Shown in pieces: positions 18,714 through 26,509 of a stretch of 64,000 bases of DNA (the stretch's first letter is position 1; the number at the start of each line of letters is the position of its first letter). The stretch is from Chitinophagales bacterium (GTDB taxonomy: Bacteria > Bacteroidota > Bacteroidia > Chitinophagales > Chitinophagaceae), in assembly GCA_021323755.1 (NCBI GenBank), contig JAJPKJ010000069.1, positions 1-64,000 on the forward strand. Reading direction: 5' to 3'. Below the pieces are notes generated by a model that was given only the letters and a program-made list of their open reading frames with translations, made no database searches and was not told the DNA's origin. A program made the position numbers and the translations under genes.

Positions 18714-19775
18714 ATGTCACATAAATTTAGGTCAATCTGCCTGTTATGCAGCCTGTTAAGTTTGTTACTGCTATTCTGGCTGCCTGTTGATGCGCAAAGC
18801 GATTTCAATGAATTGGAGCAATTGTTAAAACAGGATCAAAAAGCGCTCGGAAACAACCTGGCAACGGCAATCTGGAAAGACGGGAAGATCATTTATCAAA
18901 AGCAGATTGAAAAGGAACAAGGTGATTTTAATCTCAAGACACAAACATCGATATCTGCCTGCGGCAACTGGCTTACTGCTGCGCTGGTAATGACCTTTGT
19001 TGACCAGGGAAAGTTATCGCTTGATGATAAAGTGAGCAAGTACATTCCGATCTTTTCTACTTATATGAAAGGATACATAACCATTCGAAACTGTCTTACC
19101 AACACAAGCGGCATACAAACAGATGGGGGAATCAAAGCCCTCAGAAGTACCAAATTTGAAACACTCGAAGACCAGGTAAATAGCTTTGCATCGAAGCATG
19201 AGATACAATCCAACCCCGGTACGGAATTCTTTTACAGTAATATCGGACCGAACATTGTCGGAAGAGTTTTAGAAATTGTTGGAAAGAAACCATTTGACCG
19301 GTTAATGCAGGAAAGAATAACCCGTGTACTGAAAATGCGTGGGACAACTTTTACCAATGATGAAGGCGGCGCCATTGATCCCGCTCTTGGCGGAAAATCC
19401 ACGGTGAATGATTACCTGAATTTCTTATCCATGCTTTTAAGCAAAGGATTGTTTGAAGGCAAACGGGTGTTGAGTGAACAGGCAATCGCAGAAATGGAAA
19501 AAATGCAATTTGCGGAACTACCGGTGAAGAATATCCCAAAACCGGCAACGGGTTGGCATTATGGGCTGGGAGAGTGGATACAGGAAGTAGATTCCAAAAG
19601 CGAAGCATCCATTATCAGCTGTCCGGATTTTGAAGGTTCTTTTGTGTATATTGATAAATGTCGCAATTATGCAGCTGTTTTTTTTACCAAGAATATTTTG
19701 AGCGACCCCCCCAAAGATTTTTATAAAAAGTTCAAAGAAGCCGTTGATCTGCAAATGCCGGCTTCCTGTCAATGA
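18714..19775 (+). CDS. Serine-hydrolase (class C beta-lactamase fold) homologue, catalytic Ser/Lys absent
   Basis: A 353-residue secreted protein: signal peptide ending ...LLLFWLPVDAQS, then a class C beta-lactamase/esterase fold. In active relatives a Ser-x-x-Lys tetrad precedes the W-L-T-A-A helix. Here that position reads Ala82-Cys-Gly-Asn85 (ISACGNWLTAALVM), so both the nucleophile and the general base are replaced. The second motif Tyr174-Ser-Asn176 (FFYSN) is intact, and the third motif position is GWHYGLGEW. Family-typical FVDQGKLSLDDKVSKYIPIF and NTSGIQ segments confirm alignment. It may be a non-catalytic binding protein or an enzyme with altered chemistry. No linked operon partner; it is divergent from clpB. 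Confidence 0.85.
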   Translation: MSHKFRSICLLCSLLSLLLLFWLPVDAQSDFNELEQLLKQDQKALGNNLATAIWKDGKIIYQKQIEKEQGDFNLKTQTSISACGNWLTAALVMTFVDQGKLSLDDKVSKYIPIFSTYMKGYITIRNCLTNTSGIQTDGGIKALRSTKFETLEDQVNSFASKHEIQSNPGTEFFYSNIGPNIVGRVLEIVGKKPFDRLMQERITRVLKMRGTTFTNDEGGAIDPALGGKSTVNDYLNFLSMLLSKGLFEGKRVLSEQAIAEMEKMQFAELPVKNIPKPATGWHYGLGEWIQEVDSKSEASIISCPDFEGSFVYIDKCRNYAAVFFTKNILSDPPKDFYKKFKEAVDLQMPASCQ

Positions 19776-19849
19776 TTGTGTCTTTGCAATTAGCCCATTC
19801 ATCATTTATTCTGGCCCGATTAATTGTATTCATTTATTTTAGTGGAAAA

Positions 19850-19882
19850 TTAAACATTTGTTTAATTCAAACGTTTGTTTAA
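19850..19882. promoter_or_regulatory. Two tandem TetR-type operators upstream of the first RND operon
   Basis: TTAAACA-TT-TGTTTAA (19850-19865) is a perfect 7-2-7 palindrome. A second copy, TCAAACGTTTGTTTAA (19867-19882), matches it at 14 of 16 positions and starts 17 bases later. The size and symmetry fit TetR-family operators, which commonly repress RND pumps. It resembles the operator next to the tetR gene at 46758-46775. No tetR gene adjoins this copy. Confidence 0.6.
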
Positions 19883-20019
19883 ATTTGCTTTCCCGGTCCG
19901 GTATGTCGATCAGTACCTGTAGATAAGTTAATACCGCATCATTATATCTATTAATTTTTTTTAACGATTTTTGCCCTCTTATTTTTTGACTTGTTATCGG
20001 GTCTATTAAATTTTTTACG

Positions 20020-21357
20020 ATGAACAATCCTAAAAGAAAAATATTCTATTCTTTGGCTGCAGGCATTGTGTTTATGTTGTTCTCATCGTTCCTTAATGCT
20101 CAAGATTCGCAGGATTCATTATTGCAAAATGCAACCCTGCAAAATTGCGTGCAATACGCCTTGAAACATTTTCCTTTGGTCCAACAATCACTATTGAATG
20201 AAGAGATCACGGAGCACCAGATAAAAAGCAAACTTGCCGACTGGTATCCGCAACTCAATATGAACGCTTTTTATCAGTACTATTTTCAGGTACCGAAAGC
20301 TTTTTTCAATGGAAATGTAGTGCCTGCCGGTACCAGTAATACTTCAACAATTGGCCTTGGGTTAACTCAAAATATTTTTAACCGGGATGTTTTACTCGCC
20401 AGTAATTCTGCAAATGATGTCCGTAACCAGGCAAAACAAACCACCGTTGCCAATAAAATTGATGTGGTGGTTAACGTAAGCAAAGCTTTTTATGATGTGC
20501 TGCTTACGCAACAACAAATTGCTTTGCTGGATGACGATATTGTGAGATTGGAGCGCAATTTAAAAGATGCCTACAATCAATATCGCAGTGGAATAGTGGA
20601 TAAAACAGATTACAAAACGGCAACCATCACTTTAAACAATTCCAAAGCAGAAAGAAAATCCAACATGGAATTATTAAAAGCAAAGTTGGTCTATCTGAAA
20701 CAACAGATGGGTTATGTTGCCGCTAATGGGGTGAACATTGTCTACGACAGTGCACAAATGGAAAAGGAAGCGTTCATTGACACCAACCAAACTGTTAACT
20801 ATAATTCGAGAATTGAATATCAGCTCTTGCAGACAGAAAAAAAATTGCAGATCGCTAATCTCAAATATAATAAGTGGAGTTTTCTGCCAAGCGTTTCTGC
20901 ATATGGCGATTATAATTTTAGTTATCTGAACAATCAGTTTTCTGGACTTTATTCCAATAATTATCCCAATTCTTATGCTGGTATTCAATTGGCATTCCCG
21001 ATTTTTCAGGGTGGAAAAAGAATTCATGAAATACGCACAGCGGAACTGCAGGTGAAGAGTATTGATTGGGATATTACTTCCCTGCAGACAAATATCAATT
21101 CGCAATATGCGCAGGCAATGGCAGTTTATAAAAGCAATCTGAATGATTATAATGTGCTGAAAGAAAACCTTGACCTTGCAAAAGAAGTGTATAACACCGT
21201 TGAGTTGCAATACAGATCAGGTGTTAAAGCATATCTGGATGTTATTACTGCGGAGACCAATTTGCGGACGACGCAGGTAAATTATACCAACGCCTTATAC
21301 CAGGTGTTAAGCAGCAAACTGGATGTGGAAAAATCTTTGGGAACAATTCAATATTAA
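20020..21357 (+). CDS. TolC-family outer-membrane efflux protein
   Basis: A 445-residue protein: signal peptide (MLFSSFLNAQDSQ) followed by two repeats of the TolC alpha-barrel pattern. Long amphipathic helices show conserved LQNCVQYALKHFPLVQQSLL near the N terminus and the IQLAFPIFQGGKRIHEIRTAELQ segment before the second repeat. The closing VYNTVELQYRSGVKAYLDVITAETNLRTTQVNYTNALYQ helix is typical of the family. It forms the outer-membrane duct for the adaptor and permease encoded next. It is the first gene of the operon, and the tandem operators at 19850-19882 lie in its promoter region. Confidence 0.93.
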   Translation: MNNPKRKIFYSLAAGIVFMLFSSFLNAQDSQDSLLQNATLQNCVQYALKHFPLVQQSLLNEEITEHQIKSKLADWYPQLNMNAFYQYYFQVPKAFFNGNVVPAGTSNTSTIGLGLTQNIFNRDVLLASNSANDVRNQAKQTTVANKIDVVVNVSKAFYDVLLTQQQIALLDDDIVRLERNLKDAYNQYRSGIVDKTDYKTATITLNNSKAERKSNMELLKAKLVYLKQQMGYVAANGVNIVYDSAQMEKEAFIDTNQTVNYNSRIEYQLLQTEKKLQIANLKYNKWSFLPSVSAYGDYNFSYLNNQFSGLYSNNYPNSYAGIQLAFPIFQGGKRIHEIRTAELQVKSIDWDITSLQTNINSQYAQAMAVYKSNLNDYNVLKENLDLAKEVYNTVELQYRSGVKAYLDVITAETNLRTTQVNYTNALYQVLSSKLDVEKSLGTIQY

Positions 21358-21376
21358 TAAAAGGAAAATTTTTTTT

Positions 21377-22492
21377 ATGAGAAATAATATTCGCTTGATC
21401 GGCTTAGTGGTGTTGATAATGGAGATGGCCTCATGTGCAAGCAAGACCGTAGTGCCGCCGCCGCCGCCGGTTGCGGTCGGCGTGCAGGTGGCCAAAGAAG
21501 GAAGCGCGACCTATTTTGATCTTTATCCTGCAACGGTTACTGCATTAAACCAGGTTGATATCAAGCCCCAGGTTTCGGGAAATATTACCGGTATTTTTTT
21601 TAAGGACGGACAGGTTGTGAGAAAAGGAATGAAGTTGTATGAAATAGATCAGCAACAATACAAAGCTGCCTATGAACAAGCCATCGCAAATGTGCACGTG
21701 GCAGAAGCCAATGAATCAAAGGCACAGCAGGATGCTGACCGTTACGCTGACCTTGCAAAAAATGATGCGATTGCAAAACAAACTTTGGATCATGCAGTTG
21801 CCGATCTGGAAAGCAGCAAGAAGCAGGTTGAGGCCGCAAAAGCCAATGTGAATAGTGTTGAAACAAATCTCAAATATTCCATTATCAATGCACCCTTTGA
21901 GGGCACGATCGGAATTTCACAAGTGAAGATCGGGACAGCGGTTTACCAGCAAACATTATTAAATACCATTTCCTCTGATGATCCGATGGCAGTTGATATT
22001 GCCGTTGATCAGATCGAAATCCCGAAGTTTAGTCAATATTTAGATAAAGGAGCCAATGATAAGGATTCCATTTTTACATTGGTCTTGCCCGATGGATCGA
22101 TTTACGAAAAGCCGGGTCATCTTGTTTTGCTGGATCGCGCCGTTGATCCGCAAACAGGAACCATCAAAGCAAGATTGGTCTTTGCCAATGGGAAGAAAAT
22201 GTTGAAACCGGGGATCACCACAAATATTCGGGTTAAACACAGTGCGAGTGAAAACAGTCTTTTGATCCCTTATAAGGCGGTCGTTGAGCAGCTGGGAGAA
22301 TATTTTGTGTATACTGCAAATAATGGACGGGCAAAACAACATAAAGTGGCTTTAGGTACAAAGATCAACGCCAGCGTGGTTGTAAAAAGCGGATTAGAGG
22401 CCGGCGACAGTGTCATTACCGAAGGTGTGCAAAAAGTGAGAGACAGCGTTGCCATTCAGATAGGTGCTCCGAAACCTGCTGCAGCCAAATAA
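21377..22492 (+). CDS. RND efflux periplasmic adaptor lipoprotein (AcrA type)
   Basis: From the ATG at 21377 the product has 371 residues and begins with a lipoprotein signal (VVLIMEMASCASK; lipid-anchored Cys in ASC). A Pro-rich stretch (VVPPPPPVAV) leads into the barrel-sandwich/lipoyl half motif QVDIKPQVSGNITGIFFKDGQVVRKGMKLYEID. A coiled-coil hairpin follows (about 90-170), then the second lipoyl half (YSIINAPFEGTIGISQVKIGTAV) and the beta-barrel segments VDPQTGTIKARLVF and PGITTNIRV. It links the inner-membrane pump to TolC. The longer frame opening at 21323 overlaps the tolC end and is not preferred. Confidence 0.92.
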   Translation: MRNNIRLIGLVVLIMEMASCASKTVVPPPPPVAVGVQVAKEGSATYFDLYPATVTALNQVDIKPQVSGNITGIFFKDGQVVRKGMKLYEIDQQQYKAAYEQAIANVHVAEANESKAQQDADRYADLAKNDAIAKQTLDHAVADLESSKKQVEAAKANVNSVETNLKYSIINAPFEGTIGISQVKIGTAVYQQTLLNTISSDDPMAVDIAVDQIEIPKFSQYLDKGANDKDSIFTLVLPDGSIYEKPGHLVLLDRAVDPQTGTIKARLVFANGKKMLKPGITTNIRVKHSASENSLLIPYKAVVEQLGEYFVYTANNGRAKQHKVALGTKINASVVVKSGLEAGDSVITEGVQKVRDSVAIQIGAPKPAAAK

Positions 22493-22577
22493 TTGATAAT
22501 CGAGTAACTAACAGTAAGGTATAACCCAATTAGGAATGATCAATAGAATTCATGAGGCCCGGATCAAAATTTTTAAT

Positions 22578-22595
22578 CGCTATTAGTGAATAGCG
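22578..22595 (+). other. Hairpin just upstream of the RND permease start
   Basis: CGCTATT-AGTG-AATAGCG is a perfect 7-bp stem with a 4-base loop, ending 25 bases before the permease ATG in the 128-base gap after the adaptor gene. It has no U tract, so it is more likely an mRNA processing or translation-control element than a terminator. Role inferred only. Confidence 0.35.
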
Positions 22596-22620
22596 GCACA
22601 TCGTAAATCGTACATAAATA

Positions 22621-25600
22621 ATGAAGTCTACAAACATATTTCTGAGAAGACCGGTAACAGCGATCGTAATTTCAATCGTAATATTAATGGTTGGAACGCT
22701 TGCGATCATTAATATGCCCGTTAGCCAGTATCCGAATATTACACCGCCAACGGTGCAGATTACGAGCAACTTTACCGGGGCAGATGCTCAAACCGTTGAA
22801 CAAACCACCACCACCGCCATCGAAACGCAGGTTAATGGTGTGCCGGGGATGGCTTATATACAAAGCAATAGCGCCAACAATGGCGTATCAACGATTACGG
22901 CAACATTAAATGTGGATGCGGATCCAAATGTCGTCGCCCTTGACATTCAAAATCGCGTGGGAATTGCTACCCCTGCATTACCAGCGCAGGTGCAGCGTTT
23001 GGGGATTACCACATTAAAACGTAATCCGAGTATTTTAATGCTGGTAGCTATTTATTCACCCGATGGGACTCACAGCGTCCCGTTCACGGATAACTATGCA
23101 AATATTTATGTGCGTGATCAGTTGTTGCGTGTGCCGGGTGTTGGTGATGTATTCAGCAGAGCTGATAATTTCAGTATGCGTGTTTGGCTCCAAACAGATA
23201 AACTTGCACAGCTGGGATTAACAGTGAACGATGTCCAAAATGCGATCAACGAACAGAATTTGCAAGTTGCTGCGGGCTCAGTGGCATCGCCCCCGCAGAA
23301 TTCTTCTTCAGCTTTTGAATTTACTGTGTTCACCAATAGCCGTCTTACGACAGAAAGTGAATTCGGAAATATTATCGTTCGAGCAAATCCACAGCAGGGA
23401 TCAATTGTTTATCTAAAAGATGTTGCGCGTATCCAGTTGGGGAAAGTAAGCTATACGGCTAATTCCTTTGTAGATGGAAAACGGGCATCATACCTGTTGG
23501 TTTATCAGGCGCCTGGAAGTAATGCCTTAGCTACTGCGGACGGGGTATATAAGGCCATGGCCGATATGAAAAAATATTTCCCTGCGGATATAGACTATAA
23601 AGTTCCATTCGAATCGGTATCTGTTGTAAAAGTGTCTATCGATGATGTGGTGAAAACTTTAATGATCGCTTTATTACTGGTGACAATCGTGGTGTTTTTG
23701 TTTTTGCAAAACTGGCGTTCAACATTGATTCCGGTGCTGGCCATACCTGTCTCTATTGTAGGGACATTCATCTTTTTTATCCCACTTGGTTTTACGATCA
23801 ATACATTAACCATGTTTGGTTTTGTACTGGCGATCGGGATCGTGGTCGATGATGCCATTGTCGTAGTGGAAGCCGTGCAACATTATATTGATGAAGAAGG
23901 CTTATCTGCGAAAGAGGCTACCGCCCGGGCTTTGTCAGATATAACCGGACCGGTGATCGCCATTGCATTGATCCTTGCAGCTGTATTTGTTCCCGTAGGA
24001 TTTATTCCCGGTATTGTGGGAAGATTATATCAACAGTTCGCTATCACTATTGCGATCTCTGTTTTGATTTCTGCATTTGTTGCCCTGTCATTGACCCCGG
24101 CCTTGTGTTCTCTATTATTAAAACCACAGAACATCAATGAAAAATCCCGGGGGCTGAACAGGTTTTTTTATTTGTTTGATAAAGGATTTAACTGGTTCAA
24201 TAAGAAATATACTTCGGGAGTAAGAGGATCGATAAGAAAAGCACCATTGGTCATTGTCCTCCTGGCTTGTATAGTTGTTGGAGACGTACTATTATTCAAA
24301 AACAAGCCCACAGGATTTATTCCTACTGAAGATGAGGGTCGTATTTATATCACTTTTGAAATTCCAGAAGCCGCTTCAACAACAAGAAGTCTGAATGTTC
24401 TTGATAGTATGATGCATATTATCAAGGATGTTCCGGGAGTTGGTCACTACGCTGCCTTGGGTGGACTGAATGTGCTCACTTTTGGGATCAAATCAAATAG
24501 CGGAACCATCTTCATGCAATTGAAGCCATGGGATGAAAGGGGGGATAATACCTCGCAAAAAATAATGGCAGAGTTAACCAAACGCCTTTCTGTTATCAAG
24601 GAAGCAAGAATCGTTGTGATTCCGCCTCCTGCGATCCCTGGCTTGGGAAATGCGGGTGGTTTCAGCATTCAGATAGAGCAACGACAATCCAATGATGACA
24701 TCAAAACTTTTGAAAGAGTGGTGAATGGTTTTGTTGCCGAAGCAAACAAGCAACCGGAGATAGCGGGTGCGTTTACTTTCTTTAGTGCCAGAACGCCAGG
24801 CTATGAAGTGGACGTTGACCGGGATAAGGCAAAAAAGCTCGGGTTGAATCTGGCTGATGTGTACAACACGATGCAGATGTATATGGGAAGCACATACATT
24901 AATCAGTTGACGATCTATGGCAGAAATTTTTATGTTGTTGCACAAGCAGATACCAATTTCAGAAACGATATCCAGAGTATCGGGAAATATTATGTAAAAA
25001 ATTCAGGAGGTGAAATGATTCCACTCAGCGCCGTGGTGAGTTATAAATTGACTGAATCCGCCCCTCTTATTTCTCATTTTAATATTTACAGAAGCGCTGA
25101 AGTCGATGGAAATGCAAGACAGGGATTTAGCAGCGGTCAGGCGCTTGAAGCCTTACAGCGTGCGGCTGCAAAAGTTTTGCCAGAAGGCTATGGTTACGAA
25201 TTTTCCGGACTTAGTTTGCAGGAAATAAAATCGGGCTCCAGCTCTGTGTATATTTTTGCATTGTCTGTCGTGTTTGTATTTCTGTTTCTTGCGGCATTGT
25301 ACGAAAGCTGGTCTGTCCCATTTTCTGTGTTGCTGGCAGTTCCTATCGGTGTGTTGGGTGCAATTATTGCGCTGACAATTGTGACAAGACTATCCAATAA
25401 TGTATATGCGCAAATCGGGTTGATAACGCTGATCGGTCTGTCTGCAAAAAATGCCATCCTGATTGTCGAGTTTGCCAAAGAAAGAGTGGATCGCGGCATG
25501 GATGTTATTGCCGGGACACTCGAAGCCGTGCGACTGCGTCTTCGGCCAATATTAATGACATCCATCGCATTTATACTGGGAGTTCTCCCACTTGCGCTGG

Positions 25601-25791
25601 CTACCGGCGCGAGTTCTGTGGCGCGTAATACAATTGGCTGGACCGTATTGGGCGGAATGGTCGCAGCGACCGGTCTGGCGATATTTATCGTTCCGGTTTT
25701 GTTTGTGGTCATAACCAAACTATCCTACGGTAAAGCAAAACTGGAAGAATTAAAGGAACAGGCTTCATCAAATATCGAGGAAAATACATAA
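22621..25791 (+). CDS. RND multidrug efflux permease (HAE1/AcrB type)
   Basis: A 1056-residue inner-membrane proton/drug antiporter with twelve transmembrane helices and two large periplasmic loops. The family opening is present: NIFLRRPVTAIVISIVILMVGTLAIINMPVSQYPNITPP. The proton-relay residues are intact: the Asp-Asp pair in TM4 (GIVVDDAIVVVEAV) and Lys943 in TM10 (GLSAKNAILIVEFAKE). The GFIPTEDEGRIY and TGASSVARNTIG segments are typical of HAE1 pumps for hydrophobic compounds. It is the third gene of the tolC-adaptor-permease operon, with a strong terminator at 25897-25917. Confidence 0.96.
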   Translation: MKSTNIFLRRPVTAIVISIVILMVGTLAIINMPVSQYPNITPPTVQITSNFTGADAQTVEQTTTTAIETQVNGVPGMAYIQSNSANNGVSTITATLNVDADPNVVALDIQNRVGIATPALPAQVQRLGITTLKRNPSILMLVAIYSPDGTHSVPFTDNYANIYVRDQLLRVPGVGDVFSRADNFSMRVWLQTDKLAQLGLTVNDVQNAINEQNLQVAAGSVASPPQNSSSAFEFTVFTNSRLTTESEFGNIIVRANPQQGSIVYLKDVARIQLGKVSYTANSFVDGKRASYLLVYQAPGSNALATADGVYKAMADMKKYFPADIDYKVPFESVSVVKVSIDDVVKTLMIALLLVTIVVFLFLQNWRSTLIPVLAIPVSIVGTFIFFIPLGFTINTLTMFGFVLAIGIVVDDAIVVVEAVQHYIDEEGLSAKEATARALSDITGPVIAIALILAAVFVPVGFIPGIVGRLYQQFAITIAISVLISAFVALSLTPALCSLLLKPQNINEKSRGLNRFFYLFDKGFNWFNKKYTSGVRGSIRKAPLVIVLLACIVVGDVLLFKNKPTGFIPTEDEGRIYITFEIPEAASTTRSLNVLDSMMHIIKDVPGVGHYAALGGLNVLTFGIKSNSGTIFMQLKPWDERGDNTSQKIMAELTKRLSVIKEARIVVIPPPAIPGLGNAGGFSIQIEQRQSNDDIKTFERVVNGFVAEANKQPEIAGAFTFFSARTPGYEVDVDRDKAKKLGLNLADVYNTMQMYMGSTYINQLTIYGRNFYVVAQADTNFRNDIQSIGKYYVKNSGGEMIPLSAVVSYKLTESAPLISHFNIYRSAEVDGNARQGFSSGQALEALQRAAAKVLPEGYGYEFSGLSLQEIKSGSSSVYIFALSVVFVFLFLAALYESWSVPFSVLLAVPIGVLGAIIALTIVTRLSNNVYAQIGLITLIGLSAKNAILIVEFAKERVDRGMDVIAGTLEAVRLRLRPILMTSIAFILGVLPLALATGASSVARNTIGWTVLGGMVAATGLAIFIVPVLFVVITKLSYGKAKLEELKEQASSNIEENT

Positions 25792-25896
25792 GACCGATGT
25801 TTCGGGATCACGAGTTTGGGCTATGCTTTGCCGTTGGTTGTTTCTTTTGTATCCGGCGGAGGTTTAATGAATGTGCTTTCGTTAGCACAATAAAAA

Positions 25897-25917
25897 ATCC
25901 CTGCGGGATGCAGGGAT
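25897..25917. terminator. Bidirectional intrinsic terminator after the first RND operon
   Basis: An 8-bp stem ATCCCTGC / GCAGGGAT with loop GGGAT, followed by CTTTTTTAAAA on the plus strand and TTTTTTATTG on the minus strand. It lies between convergent genes ending at 25791 (plus) and 25940 (minus) and can terminate both. Confidence 0.85.
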
Positions 25918-25939
25918 CTTTTTAAAAGAGTTTTTGGTC

Positions 25940-26380
25940 CTACCATTTGTCAACCTCTTCATTAGCGTTAGTTGTTGCTGCAGGTGGTGGTGTTTCTTCG
26001 ATTTTTTCAGGAACAACCGCTTCCACTTCTGCAATAGTTTCGGTTTTTTCAATGCCGTTTTCACTGCTGACATGTTCTGTTTCGGGAACTGTATCGTGAT
26101 TGTAGGCATCAAAATCAAAGTCCGGCATCAGGTCAGTTTTTACATAATCAACTGTTTCGTTCAATGCCTTAATAAATTTGTTGAAGTCTTCTTTGTACAG
26201 GAATATTTTATGCCTGTCGTAGCCATCTTCATTAAATTTTTTTCGGCTTTCGGTAATAGTCAAGTAATAATCATTGCTCCTGGTTGCCCTAACGTCAAAA
26301 AAATAGGTTCTTCTTTTACCGGCTCTTATGCGTTTGCTATAAACGCTTTCCATTCTTTTTTCATTGTTGTCGTACGCCAC
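25940..26380 (-). CDS. PUR-alpha-like DNA/RNA-binding protein (DUF3276)
   Basis: A 146-residue protein. The conserved core ESVYSKRIRAGKRRTYFFDVRATRSNDYYLTITESRKKFNEDG..RHKIFLYKEDFNKFIKALNETVDYVK (about 11-82) is the single PUR-repeat domain of DUF3276, a family largely confined to Bacteroidota and relatives. PUR domains bind single-stranded nucleic acid. The C-terminal third is an acidic, Glu/Pro-rich disordered tail. The frame opens with GTG at 26380, giving the N-terminal extension usual for the family; Met9 is an alternative. Single gene. Confidence 0.92.
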   Translation of the reverse strand: MAYDNNEKRMESVYSKRIRAGKRRTYFFDVRATRSNDYYLTITESRKKFNEDGYDRHKIFLYKEDFNKFIKALNETVDYVKTDLMPDFDFDAYNHDTVPETEHVSSENGIEKTETIAEVEAVVPEKIEETPPPAATTNANEEVDKW

Positions 26381-26509
26381 AAATAAAATTTTTAACGATT
26401 AATCAATACAGTTTTTCAAGAAGTCACAAATATAATATTGTTTTTGAACTGACAAAATTTGCAATGCGAAAAATCAGGAGGATAAAGTATGCAGCAGATC
26501 TGGCATTGC

